Part shown: one piece after another, positions 26,811 to 36,413 of the stretch
Position numbering within the stretch: the first letter of the stretch is position 1
How the letters are laid out: the number at the start of each line of letters is the position of its first letter
Source of the DNA: Pseudomonadota bacterium
GTDB taxonomy: Bacteria > Pseudomonadota > Gammaproteobacteria > Competibacterales > Competibacteraceae
DNA: 64,000 nucleotides
Reading direction: 5' to 3'
Assembly (NCBI GenBank): GCA_022709365.1
Contig: JAKLIY010000003.1
Location: 62,001-126,000, forward strand
Program-made: the position numbers and the translations under genes
Notes under the pieces: generated by a model
Databases searched by the model: none
What the model was told of the DNA's origin: nothing
Seen by the model: the letters and a program-made list of their open reading frames with translations, nothing else

Positions 26811-27602
26811 TTAAATATCCATGTCTGGAGTACTATCGATCTTCGCCCGCCGCACGTCGCCGAGCAGGTCGCTGGGGACCAGCTCGCGATCCTGGTAATA
26901 ACTGTCCGGGTCGTGCGGCTGGAGGACGCGCAGCCGATCCTTGATGGTCAGGCCCGGCGTGCAAATCAGAAAGCCGCGTGTGAATTGTTTGCTCCCCGGA
27001 TGCCGCACCGCATTGATCGTCTGCCAGGCGATCAGCAAGGCCATAACCGTTATTTTACCTGCGCCGGTGGCCAGCTTGAGGGCCAGCCGCATGAGTTCAG
27101 GATTGGCGTCATGGTTGGCGCTGGACAGATGCTTCAACAACTCTTTACCCGGCTTTGATTGCGGAGCGACTTCGGTGAGCCAGATCGTCGTTTCCACCGC
27201 TTCGACCTGACAGAAGAACGGGCGAACGCCACTGAAATCGTGATGACGCCAGTGCTGAAGCAGACGAGCGGTTTCGGGCGTCACCTGCCACTGCGACGGG
27301 TTCGGCAACGCCCGCCAGGCATCCACCGGTCCGCGCACTTGGTTGATGATCGACGTCGGGTCGTATTGCTGGGCTGCGGTGGAAAGACCGATGCCCTCGT
27401 CGAAGACGATCCCCTGCTGACTGGCCACCTTCTTGTGCTTCTTGGGCTTCGGGATGGGGGTGATGAACTGTGCGCGCCGACGGTGATCGAGGATCTGCTG
27501 GGTGGGCTGCCCGGTTTCATCCAGTTCCCAATGCCGGGATGGGCGTTCGTAGGGGGAGTTCAGAATCGGATGGTCAAAGAACGGATTGGATATCGTTGTC
27601 AT
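26811..27602 (-). pseudogene. Truncated restriction endonuclease helicase subunit (type III-like Res)
   Basis: The first ~255 residues resemble the N terminus of large DEAD-box restriction proteins (BPTD_3080-type/type III Res): FFDHPILNSPYERPSRHWELD, QFITPIPKPKKHKK, PETARLLQHWRHHDF, FFCQVEAVETTIWLTEVAP, and GFLICTPGLTIKDRLRVLQP. Homology stops after LVPSDLLGDVRRAKI, before helicase motif II, where a full protein would continue for several hundred residues. The Walker A motif reads ATGAGKITVMA, with isoleucine in place of the usual threonine. Both facts indicate a dead remnant. A methyltransferase that could have been its partner lies 4 kb away at 31895. Confidence 0.8.
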
Positions 27603-27612
27603 TCAGGCGGCG

Positions 27613-27735
27613 GATACCATTGGCATTCGTGGAATGATCGTGCAGGCGCTTTCGCCCGCAAGCTAAAGCCTTCTACGAGCGTGTGGGTTTCGATCTGTCC
27701 CCGCGTGCTACACTTGATAATAGCCATCTTGAAAA
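27613..27735 (+). pseudogene. Relic of a GNAT acetyltransferase (TacT-like)
   Basis: One frame reads DTIGIRGMIVQALSP and, after a one-base shift at the AAGCTAAAGCC region (about 27660), the next frame reads AKAFYERVGFDLSPRATLDNS. The pattern 'IG.RG.LV.AL...AK.FY...GF..SP' is the C-terminal half of small GNAT proteins, including toxin acetyltransferases. Only this fragment is present, with no start codon and a frameshift. It abuts the truncated restriction gene and ends just before the GH31 gene. Confidence 0.65.
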
Positions 27736-27744
27736 AACGCTGCC

Positions 27745-30150
27745 ATGTTCTTCGGTCAAAAAATCCATCCGCTGAATTTCGATCTTCCCGAAACACTGAC
27801 CCTGACGGGCGACGCTGTGGAACTGAGCGGGCCGGGCGTCCGGTTGCGGGTTTATTGTGCGGACATCATGGCGGGTTGTTTGCGCTTGCGGTTCAAGAAT
27901 GCCCAGTCTGCTGATCTGCAACAGCATTCGGATGCAGTCTTGCCGGAACTCCGTCAAGGGTGTCCGACGGTTTCCCCCCACCCTGACTCTCCCCTACCAG
28001 GGGGAAAAGAGATTAACGGGGTGCAGTTTAGCGCCGCTGCTGGCAATGTTGAGCTGAGTGCCGCGCAACTGCGGCTGGAACTGGCCGGGTTTACCCTGGA
28101 AACCGTGGCTGAGGGCGTCGGCGCGTGCGGGGACAATCTGCTGCTCAATTTCGCTCTGCGCGGCATCGATGGTTGCTATGGGTTCGGCGAGCGCACCCGA
28201 CGGCTCAATAAACTCGGCGACAGCGCCGACCTGCTGACCGTGGACGTAGTAGCGGTGTTTCGCCATACCTACGCCCGCGATGACTACGATCCAACCTATG
28301 TCGCTATTCCACTGGCTATTCTGAAATCCGGCGACCGATTCCTGGGGCTGTTTTTCGACAATCCGGGCCGGGCCATCATGGACGCCGGTAAAAGTCAGCC
28401 CGGCGAATTCTGGTATCAGTCCTTCGGCGGCGTGACCGATCTGTATTTGCTGGCTGGACCGACCTTGCCGGAAGTCGTGCGGCGTTATGCGGCATTAACG
28501 GGCCGGGCGCCGCTGCCGTCCTTGTGGGCGCTGGGTTATCACCAATGCCGCTGGAGTTATCGCAGCGCGGTGGAATTCCGTCATCTGGCCGCGCAATTCG
28601 CCGCTGCCGATTTGCCGGTCAGCGCCCTGTGGTACGACATCGACTACATGGACAATTTCCGGCTGTTCACCTGGAACCGGCAGGCGTTTCCCGATCCCGC
28701 CGCGTTGAACCGTGAATTGCAGGCCGCCGGCATTCGCGCCGTGGCGATTATCGATCCCGGCGTCAAGCGCGAGCCGGGCTATGCCGTGTACGACAGCGGG
28801 CGGCAACAGCAGGTGTTTTGCCAAACCGCCAGCGGTCGGGACTATATCGGCAAGGTCTGGCCGGGCGATACCGTATTTCCCGACTTCACCCTGGAACATA
28901 CCCGGAATTGGTGGGCAGGCCAGTTGGCGACATTTCTGCGCGATGGCGCGGTCGATGGCGTCTGGCTGGACATGAACGATCCAGCGACGGGCTACAGCCG
29001 CACCGAGGAAATGCGCTTTGTCCACGGCGCGATTCCCCACGACCGCTATCACAATCAGTATGCCCATTTCATGGCCATCGCCAGCCGCGCCGCCTGCGAT
29101 CAGCTTAATTCTGACGGTCGCCCGTTTCTGCTGACCCGCAGCGCCTGCGCCGGCACGCAGCGTTATAGCGCGGTGTGGACCGGGGATAACGCCAGCAACT
29201 GGAAACATCTGCGGATGGCGCTGCCGTGTTCGTTGAATCTGGGCTTGTCCGGCGCAGCGTTCAACGGTCCCGATGTCGGCGGCTTCATGGACGACGCCAG
29301 CGCCGAATTGCTGGTGCGCTGGCATCAGGCCGGTTGCCTGTTCCCGTTCTTCCGCAACCATGCCAGTCGAAATTCCCGGCTTCAGGAGCCGTGGCAATTC
29401 GGGCCAGACGCGCTGGCGGCGATTCGCGGAGCCATTCGCACCCGTTACCGGCTATTGCCCTATCTGTATCAATGCTTTTTCGCCCACTGGCGGGAAGGCG
29501 ATCCGATCATCCGCCCGCTGCTGTATCACTACGCCGGGCCGGAATACGCCGATCTGGACGATCAATATCTGGTCGGCGACGCGGTATTGGTTGCGCCGAT
29601 CCTGCACGGCGAGGGCCAAGGGCCAGAGATGATTCGCGATGGGATTAAAATGCAGGAACGGTCGATTCTCTTGCCACCGGGCGGCTGGTTTGATCTGAAC
29701 CGGGGCGAATGGCTGGAAGGGGGGCGCGCCCTGCACTACGCCGCTGCATTGAACGAGTTGCCGCTATTTGTCCGCGATGGGGCGGTCGTGCCGTATTACG
29801 CCGGACCGTTACGCAACAGTTTCATGGACTTGAGCGCGGTCGAATTGCACCTGTTTTGCCGGGAACGATCCGCGCAATGCGACTATTTCCTCGATGATCG
29901 GGAGACCCGGCGCTATGAGCAGGGCTATGGCGCAGCCCGGATTGTCGCCGAGATCGACAGCGAGCGGTTGCGGGTGGAAATTACCGAATCTGGCGATTAT
30001 CCACGGGATACCGTGCGCTTTACCCCAGTCGTTTACGGTCGTCCTGAAGTGCGGGAACTGGAACTAACCGTCAACGGCCATACGGAAAACCGACCGTTGC
30101 AGGCCGGCCAGCGCGAATGGCTGTGCCGGGAGCTGGCGGTGCAGGTTTAA
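27745..30150 (+). CDS. Glycoside hydrolase family 31 alpha-glucosidase
   Basis: The 801-residue enzyme has GH31 features: the N-terminal beta domain ending in GCYGFGERTRRLNKLG, catalytic-barrel start PSLWALGYHQCRWSYR, WYDIDYMDNFRLFTWN, the nucleophile motif DGVWLDMNDP (usually WNDMNEP), RSACAGTQRYSAVWTGDNAS carrying the general acid aspartate, and SGAAFNGPDVGGF. It should release alpha-linked glucose from oligosaccharides; there is no signal peptide, so it is probably cytoplasmic (glycogen or maltodextrin use is an inference). Residues about 74-90 (TVSPHPDSPLPGGKE) are an in-frame insertion derived from a palindromic repeat, in the N-terminal domain. The ribosome site ahead of the ATG is weak. 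Confidence 0.92.
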   Translation: MFFGQKIHPLNFDLPETLTLTGDAVELSGPGVRLRVYCADIMAGCLRLRFKNAQSADLQQHSDAVLPELRQGCPTVSPHPDSPLPGGKEINGVQFSAAAGNVELSAAQLRLELAGFTLETVAEGVGACGDNLLLNFALRGIDGCYGFGERTRRLNKLGDSADLLTVDVVAVFRHTYARDDYDPTYVAIPLAILKSGDRFLGLFFDNPGRAIMDAGKSQPGEFWYQSFGGVTDLYLLAGPTLPEVVRRYAALTGRAPLPSLWALGYHQCRWSYRSAVEFRHLAAQFAAADLPVSALWYDIDYMDNFRLFTWNRQAFPDPAALNRELQAAGIRAVAIIDPGVKREPGYAVYDSGRQQQVFCQTASGRDYIGKVWPGDTVFPDFTLEHTRNWWAGQLATFLRDGAVDGVWLDMNDPATGYSRTEEMRFVHGAIPHDRYHNQYAHFMAIASRAACDQLNSDGRPFLLTRSACAGTQRYSAVWTGDNASNWKHLRMALPCSLNLGLSGAAFNGPDVGGFMDDASAELLVRWHQAGCLFPFFRNHASRNSRLQEPWQFGPDALAAIRGAIRTRYRLLPYLYQCFFAHWREGDPIIRPLLYHYAGPEYADLDDQYLVGDAVLVAPILHGEGQGPEMIRDGIKMQERSILLPPGGWFDLNRGEWLEGGRALHYAAALNELPLFVRDGAVVPYYAGPLRNSFMDLSAVELHLFCRERSAQCDYFLDDRETRRYEQGYGAARIVAEIDSERLRVEITESGDYPRDTVRFTPVVYGRPEVRELELTVNGHTENRPLQAGQREWLCRELAVQV
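27971..28010. repeat. C/G-rich palindromic repeat inside the GH31 gene
   Basis: TTTCCCCCCACCCTGACTCT followed by CCCCTACCAGGGGGAAAAGA forms a hairpin around CCCCTACCAGGGG. It is read in frame as VSPHPDSPLPGGKE, the typical peptide of this repeat family, and does not break the gene. Confidence 0.75.
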
Positions 30151-30226
30151 GAGGTTGGTGACTACCTAGCATCCTTGAAATCTCGTTCCCACACCGGAAC
30201 TTGGGAATCCGCTGGGAATAGTTCAT

Positions 30227-30315
30227 GTCTGAATCACGGATTCACTGGATGGCGCAGATTTCACGGATGAAACCCTTCTGTGTCATCCGTTAATCTGTTA
30301 ATCCGTGATTCAGAC
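30227..30315. repeat. Long palindrome of the AATCACGGATT family, second copy
   Basis: Perfect 16-base outer arms GTCTGAATCACGGATT (30227-30242) and AATCCGTGATTCAGAC (30300-30315) enclose inner arms around ACGGATGA and TCATCCGT. It is related to the palindrome at 23770-23840. It fills the spacer between GH31 and the AIM24 gene, which otherwise holds nothing recognisable. Confidence 0.75.
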
Positions 30316-30380
30316 GGGGAGTGCTGAGTCATTACACCGTTTGATCAGCGTTCAAAGTCCATCCAGCGAGGAGCAACCTT

Positions 30381-31082
30381 ATGGCGATATTCACCATTAC
30401 CGGCGATGTTGACCCCTTCCTGCATGTCTCCCTGCACAAGGGCGAGAAGATTTATTGCGAATCTGACGCCATGGTGATGATGGAAGACACGCTCGATCTG
30501 ACCGGCAAGATGACCGGCGGTCTGGGCAGCGCCTTGATGCGTCGGTTCGCCAATGGCGAGTCGTTTTTCCAGCAGCACATCGAAGCCAACCGGGGCGAAG
30601 GGGACTGCCTGTTGTCGCCGGTTTTGCCGGGCACGATCCAAGTTCTCGAAGTGGGCGCAACCCAGTACATGCTCAGCGATGGCGCGTTCGTGGCGGCGGA
30701 AAGCGGCGTCGATTTGAAGGTCCGCACCCAAAGCCTCGGCAACGCGCTGTTCGCCCAGTCCGGCGGTTTCTTCGTCATGGAGGCCACCGGCAAGGGCAAG
30801 CTGGCGGTCTCTGGATTTGGCTCCGGCTTTATCCTGGATGTGGAGCCGGGCAAGGACGTGATTATCGACAATGCGCATGTGGTGGCCTGGGACAGCCAGT
30901 TGCGCTACGAGATTTCGGTGCCGAGTCAACAAAGTGGCGGGATGTTCAGCCGACTGGTCAGCAGCGTGACCAGCGGCGAAGGTCTGGTGCTGCGTTTTTC
31001 CGGGCGGGGGAAAGTGGTGATCTGTTCGCGCAACCGCAACGCCTTTTCCAGTTGGGTGCGCGGCGGGGCCAGCAGCAGCTAA
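30381..31082 (+). CDS. AIM24/TIGR00266 family protein
   Basis: The 233-residue protein is a beta-rich member of the AIM24 family: IYCESDAMVMMEDTLDLTGKM, RFANGESFFQQHIEANRGEG, LSPVLPGTIQVLEV, GGFFVMEATGKGKLAVSGFG and VDNAHVVAWDS-like DNAHVVAWDSQLRYEI. Mitochondrial AIM24 affects inner-membrane organisation; the bacterial role is not established. GAGGAG lies upstream of the ATG. It has no signal peptide or membrane helix. It converges with mazG and is flanked by a long palindrome, so it is probably a single-gene unit. Confidence 0.88.
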   Translation: MAIFTITGDVDPFLHVSLHKGEKIYCESDAMVMMEDTLDLTGKMTGGLGSALMRRFANGESFFQQHIEANRGEGDCLLSPVLPGTIQVLEVGATQYMLSDGAFVAAESGVDLKVRTQSLGNALFAQSGGFFVMEATGKGKLAVSGFGSGFILDVEPGKDVIIDNAHVVAWDSQLRYEISVPSQQSGGMFSRLVSSVTSGEGLVLRFSGRGKVVICSRNRNAFSSWVRGGASSS

Positions 31083-31091
31083 CTCACGCTC

Positions 31092-31898
31092 TCAGCCGTT
31101 TCCCGACCCTGACGCTTCTTCGCGCTTGGCCCGATTCCATAGGCCATCCATTTCTTCCAACGTCGAGTCGGTTGGGGTGCGTCCGTCCTCAGCTAACCAA
31201 TGTTCGATACGTCGAAAGCGTCGTTCAAATTTGGCGTTGGTTCCCCGCAACGCCGCTTCGGGATCGAGTTTCAGATGCCGGGCTAGATTGGCGACGGCGA
31301 ACAGTACATCGCCCAGTTCATCGGCCAAGCGTTCCGGCGGAGCCTGAGTGGCGATCTCGTGGCGAATTTCGCCGATTTCCTCTTGAATTTTCGCCAGCAC
31401 CGGTTCGATTGCGCCCCAGTCGAAGCCGACCTGCGCCGCTTTTTTCTGCAATTTGGCGGCGCGGGTGAGCGCGGGCAACGCCAGCGGAACGCCGTCCAGG
31501 ACGCCGGCGGGCGCTGGAGAGTCTGCGGCTTTTTCCGCCGCTTTGATCCGCTCCCAGGCGGCGGTCTGTTCGGCAGCGTCGGCATAGCGTTCATCACCGA
31601 AGACATGCGGGTGACGGCGGGTCATCTTCTCGACAATGCCCCGCGCCACATCGGCGAAATCGAAACGTCCTTCTTCGCGGGCGATCTGGGCGCAGAACAC
31701 CACATGAAACAGCAAATCGCCCAGCTCGGCGCGCAGTTCCGCCCAGTCTTCGCGGGCGATGGCGTCAGCGACTTCGTAGGCTTCCTCAATCGTATGCGGA
31801 ACAATCGTCGCGCAGGTTTGTTGTCGATCCCATGGACAACCCTGCTCCGGGTCGCGCAGGCGAACCATGAGTTCCAGCAATTGTTCCAGCTCAGTCAC
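31092..31898 (-). CDS. mazG: Nucleoside triphosphate pyrophosphohydrolase MazG
   Basis: MazG hydrolyses (d)NTPs to monophosphate and pyrophosphate and is thought to clear abnormal nucleotides. The 268-residue protein has the family's two tandem MazG domains: the first with CPWDRQQTCATIVPHTIEEAYEVADAI-type sequence and ELRAELGDLLFHVVF (EExxE...ExxD metal sites), MTRRHPHVFGD in between, and the second with VLAKIQEEIGEIRHEI and RLADELGDVLFAVANLARHL. Its ATG overlaps the stop of the upstream DNA methyltransferase gene by 4 bases (ATGA), so it is cotranscribed with it. Confidence 0.95.
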   Translation of the reverse strand: MTELEQLLELMVRLRDPEQGCPWDRQQTCATIVPHTIEEAYEVADAIAREDWAELRAELGDLLFHVVFCAQIAREEGRFDFADVARGIVEKMTRRHPHVFGDERYADAAEQTAAWERIKAAEKAADSPAPAGVLDGVPLALPALTRAAKLQKKAAQVGFDWGAIEPVLAKIQEEIGEIRHEIATQAPPERLADELGDVLFAVANLARHLKLDPEAALRGTNAKFERRFRRIEHWLAEDGRTPTDSTLEEMDGLWNRAKREEASGSGNG

Positions 31899-33493
31899 AG
31901 CAAATTCTCCTGTTCGCCGGTCAGCGTTTCCCGTTCCGCTTTTTTGAAGGTCAGTCCGCCTTGGCTCAGGTCGGGATAACGCGCCCGTTCCGCACCGTTT
32001 AACACCCCTTCAATGGTGAGGATTTGCAGTTTGGGAAAAGCGCCGAAATGCGGCGACTGGTAATAACCGGCGCTGAGGGCTTCGGTTTGCATCGGCTTAG
32101 TGGGCGGAGTCAGCGTGACAAACAGACCGATAGCGGCTTTTTCCCGCTCCACCACATGGCCTAAATCCCGAATCATGCTGACATTGACATTATCGCCGCC
32201 CTTGACCGAAACAATGATCTTCTTCGCTAAACCGGCGTCATCCTGGAAATAGATCAGGCCATCAATACCAGAATCTGCACCTTTTTTCCTACCCTGATAC
32301 GGCCGGGCATTCACTCGCGCACAGGCCCACCACTGGAATTGATATTTATTCCGGGCGGCTAAATCGCGAGCGCTGGCTAAATCCTTCGGAACGCCAATCA
32401 CTTCAAACTTAATGCCGGGAAACGCTGCTTTTATCCGTGTTTCAATCACCGCAATCGCTAAATGGGTAATATCAATTCCGATCCATTGCCGGTTCATTTT
32501 GTGCGCCGCATGAATCGCTGTCCCGCATCCGCAAAATGGATCTAAAATCACATCACCTTCATTGCTGCTGGCCTGAATAATTCGTTCCAATAAAGCCAGC
32601 GGCTTTTGTGTCGGATAACCCAACCGTTCCGCCGCTTGGGAGTTGATCGGCGGAATGTCAGTCCAGATGGTCTGACAGGGCATTCCAGTGGATTCGTCGA
32701 GATAGCGCTTGAGCCGAATGCCGTCCTTGTTGGTAAAATGCAGGCGACCTTCTTGATCCAGTCGTTGCATCGTTTCGAGGGGGCAGCGCCATAGCGATTT
32801 AATACCTTTGTATTCATATTGATAACCGCCGCCACTTAATCCCTTGGCGGTCAGATTATCATCGGCCCAGCGTCGGCCATCCGAATCGACATTCCGAAAC
32901 CGCGCTTTGTAAGCGTCGTTATAAGACTGATAAACCGGATTGAAGATATAATCTTCCGAACGTGAATAATAAAGCAGGATATCCATGTTCGCTCCAAAAC
33001 GCTTGGTGTCACTGTGGGCGCTGGTGCGTTTCCAAACCAGTTCATTCAGGAAATTCTCTTTGCCAAATACGGCGTCTAGCACGATTTTCAGATAATGCGA
33101 AGCCGTTGGATCGCAATGCAGATATAAGCTTCCCGTCGATTTCAGCACTCGATGCAATTCCAGCAGACGATTTGCCATCATCACCAGATAGGCCATCATG
33201 TCATTCTCGCCCAAGAATGAACGCAACGCCTGCATCACTTCGGCGGTCTGGGTGTTCGGCTGATGGAGAATTTCGGCAAACTCCCGCTCGGCTTCCGGCC
33301 CCCAGCGCCAGCTATCCTCAAAGGCCATGATTTGCGCATCAACCTGCTGGCCCTTGGGCGTTTTGAACAGCAGGTTGTAATCGCGCTTGGAGTTAAACGG
33401 CGGATCGAGATAAATCAAATCCACGCTTTCATCCGCGAGATGCTCACGGATGACCGCCAGATTGTCGCCAAAATAGAGTCGCTGGAGAGTCAT
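31895..33493 (-). CDS. Site-specific DNA methyltransferase with C-terminal nuclease-like domain
   Basis: The N-terminal ~360 residues form a beta-type amino-methyltransferase: catalytic motif IV DLIYLDPPFNSKRDYN near residue 30 and, much later, SAM-binding motif I ILDPFCGCGTAIHAA, preceded by GYPTQKPLALLERII. The C-terminal ~150 residues contain RKKGADSGIDGLIYF and KKIIVSVKGG, which fit the D...(D/E)xK pattern of a restriction-endonuclease-like (Mrr/DUF) fold (VxVKGG strand). It may therefore be a fused methylase-nuclease, or a methylase with an inactive binding module. It starts 25 bases after the ygiQ stop and overlaps mazG. No separate specificity or helicase gene is adjacent. Confidence 0.85.
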   Translation of the reverse strand: MTLQRLYFGDNLAVIREHLADESVDLIYLDPPFNSKRDYNLLFKTPKGQQVDAQIMAFEDSWRWGPEAEREFAEILHQPNTQTAEVMQALRSFLGENDMMAYLVMMANRLLELHRVLKSTGSLYLHCDPTASHYLKIVLDAVFGKENFLNELVWKRTSAHSDTKRFGANMDILLYYSRSEDYIFNPVYQSYNDAYKARFRNVDSDGRRWADDNLTAKGLSGGGYQYEYKGIKSLWRCPLETMQRLDQEGRLHFTNKDGIRLKRYLDESTGMPCQTIWTDIPPINSQAAERLGYPTQKPLALLERIIQASSNEGDVILDPFCGCGTAIHAAHKMNRQWIGIDITHLAIAVIETRIKAAFPGIKFEVIGVPKDLASARDLAARNKYQFQWWACARVNARPYQGRKKGADSGIDGLIYFQDDAGLAKKIIVSVKGGDNVNVSMIRDLGHVVEREKAAIGLFVTLTPPTKPMQTEALSAGYYQSPHFGAFPKLQILTIEGVLNGAERARYPDLSQGGLTFKKAERETLTGEQENLL

Positions 33494-33518
33494 GAGGCTG
33501 TGTCCATGCAGAATACGA

Positions 33519-35660
33519 TCACTGTCCGCCGCGCCGTTTACCGCCGCCGCAGGGACTACCCTGAGTAAAAGCGCGTGCTGACTGTCGATCCGTCGATAAA
33601 TCCCTTCCCTTTTGCAAAGGAAGAACTTGATGGGTGCGTGGCGGCAATCCGGTGTGCTGGGTCAGAAATGTCTGTGACCCGTGCTTACGGCCCGTCCGTC
33701 CGCCTTCCCCGCCACTCGCGCCTGTACCCGCCGGTTGCCAGAGTGGAATCAGATGCCGCTTGCCGTTACCGATTAAATCAGCGCGGCCCATCTGTTTGAG
33801 CGCTTCACGCAGCAGCGGCCAGTTCTCCGCGTCGTGGTAACGCAGAAACGCCTTATGCAACCGGCGCTGTTTCAAGCCCTTGGCGGCGAAGACGATTTCA
33901 CCCCGGTCACGGTGAATGCCTTTCAGCGGATTCCGCCCGGTGTGGTACATGGCAGTCGCCAGCGCCATGGGACTCGGTAGAAACGCCTGCACCTGGTCAG
34001 CACGAAAACCGTTGCCCTTCAGCCATAGCGCCAGATTCAGCATGTCCTCATCGGTCGTCCCCGGATGGGCGGCGATGAAATAGGGGATGAGGTACTGCTC
34101 CTTGCCGGCTTCCCTGGAATATTTCTCGAACAGTTCCTTGAACTTGTCATAAGCGCCCATGCCCGGTTTCATCATCTTCGACAACGGCCCGGCTTCGGTG
34201 TGTTCCGGGGCAATTTTCAGATAGCCGCCGACATGGTGCGTGACCAGTTCACGCACATACGCGGGATCACGAATCGCCAGGTCATAACGCACCCCGGACG
34301 CGACCAGTACTTTTTTGACGCCCGGCAATTCCCGCGCCTTGCGGTACAGGTGAACCAGGGAGGAATGATCGGTATTCAGGTTCGGACAGATGTCGGGATA
34401 GACGCAGGACAACTTGCGGCAACTCCGCTCAATCTCCGGCGACTTGCAGGCGAGGCGGTACATATTGGCGGTTGGCCCGCCGAGGTCGGAAATGACGCCG
34501 GTGAAACCGGGTGTTTTATCCCGAATCTCCTCGATTTCCCGCAGCACCGAGGCTTCCGAGCGGGACTGAATAATCCGGCCCTCGTGTTCGGTGATCGAGC
34601 AGAACGTGCAGCCGCCGAAGCAGCCACGCATGATGTTGACCGAGAAGCGAATCATCTCCCAGGCGGGGATGCGGGCGTCGCCATAGCTGGGATGGGGAGC
34701 GCGGGCATAGGGCAGGTCGAACACCGCGTCGAATTCAGCGGTGGTCAACGGAATCGGCGGCGGATTCAGCCACACCTCGCGGTCGCCGTGACGCTGGATC
34801 AAAGCGCGGGCGTTGCCGGGGTTGGTCTCCAGATGCAGCAGGCGGGAGGCATGAGCGTATAGCACCGGATCACTTTTAACCTGCTCGTAGCTGGGCAGGC
34901 GCAGGACGGTTTGGGTGCGGTCGTGGCGGGGCGTGTGAGCGTCACGATCCGGCGCCGTCGCATCGATTTCCAGCCAGCCCTCCGGCAAATCGCCGCGATG
35001 GATAAACGCTGCGCCGCGTAAATCGCGCATCGTCTTGGGATGCTCACCGGCGGCGATGCGGTGCGCGACTTCAACAATCGCCCGCTCCGCATTGCCATAC
35101 AGCAGCAGATCCGCCTTGGCGTCCAGCAAAATCGAGCGGCGCACTTTGTCCGACCAGTAGTCGTAATGGGCGATTCGGCGCAGCGACGCCTCAATGCCGC
35201 CAATGACGATAGGCGCATCGGGATACGCCTCGCGGCACCGCTGGCTGTAGACGATCACTGCCCGCTCCGGCCGCTTCCCGCCCTCGTCGTTCGGCGTGTA
35301 GGCGTCGTTATGGCGCAACCGTCGATCCGACGTGTAGCGGTTGACCATCGAATCCATATTGCCGGCGGTGACCCCGAAGAACAGATTGGGCTGGCCCAAC
35401 GCCTGGAACGGTTCCGCCGAGGTCCAGTCCGGTTGGGCAATGAGGCCCACTCGAAAGCCCTGGGCTTCCAGCAACCGGCCAATGATCGCCATGCCGAAAC
35501 TGGGATGGTCGATGTAGGCGTCGCCGGTCACCACGATGATGTCGCAGGCATCCCAGCCGAGCGCGTCCATTTCGGTGCGCGACATCGGCAGGAAAGGCGC
35601 CATGCCGAAACGGGCGGCCCAGTATTTACGGCGGGAAAAGAGAGGAATCACGGCGGACAT
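33519..35660 (-). CDS. ygiQ: YgiQ family radical SAM protein
   Basis: The 713-residue product is a clear YgiQ relative: start [39 protein letters not shown], the N-terminal SIEASLRR-type segment ([23 protein letters not shown]), the radical SAM cluster motif [16 protein letters not shown], and [17 protein letters not shown]. The substrate is unknown in general. The ATG at 35660 aligns with the known start; the longer frame does not. The C terminus beyond residue 660 is low in complexity and not conserved. A ~110-base diverged copy of its 1350-1440 region lies at 38683-38793. Confidence 0.95.
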   Translation of the reverse strand: MSAVIPLFSRRKYWAARFGMAPFLPMSRTEMDALGWDACDIIVVTGDAYIDHPSFGMAIIGRLLEAQGFRVGLIAQPDWTSAEPFQALGQPNLFFGVTAGNMDSMVNRYTSDRRLRHNDAYTPNDEGGKRPERAVIVYSQRCREAYPDAPIVIGGIEASLRRIAHYDYWSDKVRRSILLDAKADLLLYGNAERAIVEVAHRIAAGEHPKTMRDLRGAAFIHRGDLPEGWLEIDATAPDRDAHTPRHDRTQTVLRLPSYEQVKSDPVLYAHASRLLHLETNPGNARALIQRHGDREVWLNPPPIPLTTAEFDAVFDLPYARAPHPSYGDARIPAWEMIRFSVNIMRGCFGGCTFCSITEHEGRIIQSRSEASVLREIEEIRDKTPGFTGVISDLGGPTANMYRLACKSPEIERSCRKLSCVYPDICPNLNTDHSSLVHLYRKARELPGVKKVLVASGVRYDLAIRDPAYVRELVTHHVGGYLKIAPEHTEAGPLSKMMKPGMGAYDKFKELFEKYSREAGKEQYLIPYFIAAHPGTTDEDMLNLALWLKGNGFRADQVQAFLPSPMALATAMYHTGRNPLKGIHRDRGEIVFAAKGLKQRRLHKAFLRYHDAENWPLLREALKQMGRADLIGNGKRHLIPLWQPAGTGASGGEGGRTGRKHGSQTFLTQHTGLPPRTHQVLPLQKGRDLSTDRQSARAFTQGSPCGGGKRRGGQ

Positions 35661-35885
35661 ACAGCTCCAGGCAGCGCGGGGTGGAAAGGGTGACAAAGAT
35701 GACAACGCTTTCGCGGGAGGGCGGAAGGCCAAGTTTAACAGACCACCAAGGCCGGTGATCCCTACGCTGATCTTCGTAGAGTATTTTCCTGGAATCTGTC
35801 ACATTTTCAGGAGGCAGTCTGGCGATGGACGGCGGATTGTGCCAATCTTCGCGCCTGTTTTCCGCTGTGAGTTTTGTTTCCTACC
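35661..35885. other. Divergent spacer between ygiQ and thiW
   Basis: This ~225-base region serves both directions. I looked for a TPP riboswitch because thiW genes often have one; only an isolated CAGCGTAGGGA-like string was found on the minus strand, without the CTGAGA and ACCTGAT blocks, so none is called. Confidence 0.4.
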
Positions 35886-36407
35886 ATGTCAAGTCCAGAA
35901 GCTTCCCACACCTTCGCCGGCACTGTCCCGCCCACCCGCCTGATCGCCTATAGCGTGGCGTTGGCCGCGCTGGCGGTCGCCCTGTCGCCGATCAGCATCC
36001 CGGTAGGCATCGCCAAGGTGTCGCCTTTCCAACATTTCATCAACGTCATCGCCGGAGCGCTGGTCGGTCCTTGGTGGGGGCTGGCGACGGCCTTGGTGAC
36101 TTCCTTGGTGCGCAACGCGCTCGGTCTGGGTACGCCGTTGGCTTTTCCGGGTAGCGTATTTGGCGTGGTGCTGGCCGGCCTGGCTTTTCGCTATACCCGC
36201 AATATCTATGTCACTGCCCTCGGCGAAGTGATCGGCACCGGGCTGATCGGCGCTTCGGTCGGGGCATTGCTGGTTGCGCCCTACCTGATGGGCCGGGACA
36301 TCGCCCTGACCGTGCTGATCCTGCCTTTCCTGCTGTCCTCACTGGCTGGCGCGGCGCTGGGCATTCTCGGTTTGCGCGTGCTGCGACAACTCGGTTATTT
36401 GCGTTAA
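35886..36407 (+). CDS. thiW: ECF transporter S component ThiW (thiamine precursor uptake)
   Basis: The 173-residue product is nearly all membrane helices: LIAYSVALAALAVALSPISI, NVIAGALVGPWWGLATALVTSLV, SVFGVVLAGLAF, VIGTGLIGASVGALLV and a last pair near the C terminus. The layout PVGIAKVSPFQHFINVIAGALVGP is characteristic of ThiW, the substrate-binding protein for the thiazole moiety of thiamine. I use the ATG at 35886; TTG at 35874 would extend it by four residues. It ends 6 bases before the fused ECF ATPase/T gene, which supplies the energising module. Confidence 0.88.
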   Translation: MSSPEASHTFAGTVPPTRLIAYSVALAALAVALSPISIPVGIAKVSPFQHFINVIAGALVGPWWGLATALVTSLVRNALGLGTPLAFPGSVFGVVLAGLAFRYTRNIYVTALGEVIGTGLIGASVGALLVAPYLMGRDIALTVLILPFLLSSLAGAALGILGLRVLRQLGYLR

Positions 36408-36413
36408 GCAGCG

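Noticed and set aside
35700..35885. TPP riboswitch ahead of thiW
   Set aside because: Only a CAGCGTAGGGA-like string on the wrong strand was seen; the CTGAGA and other conserved blocks are missing.
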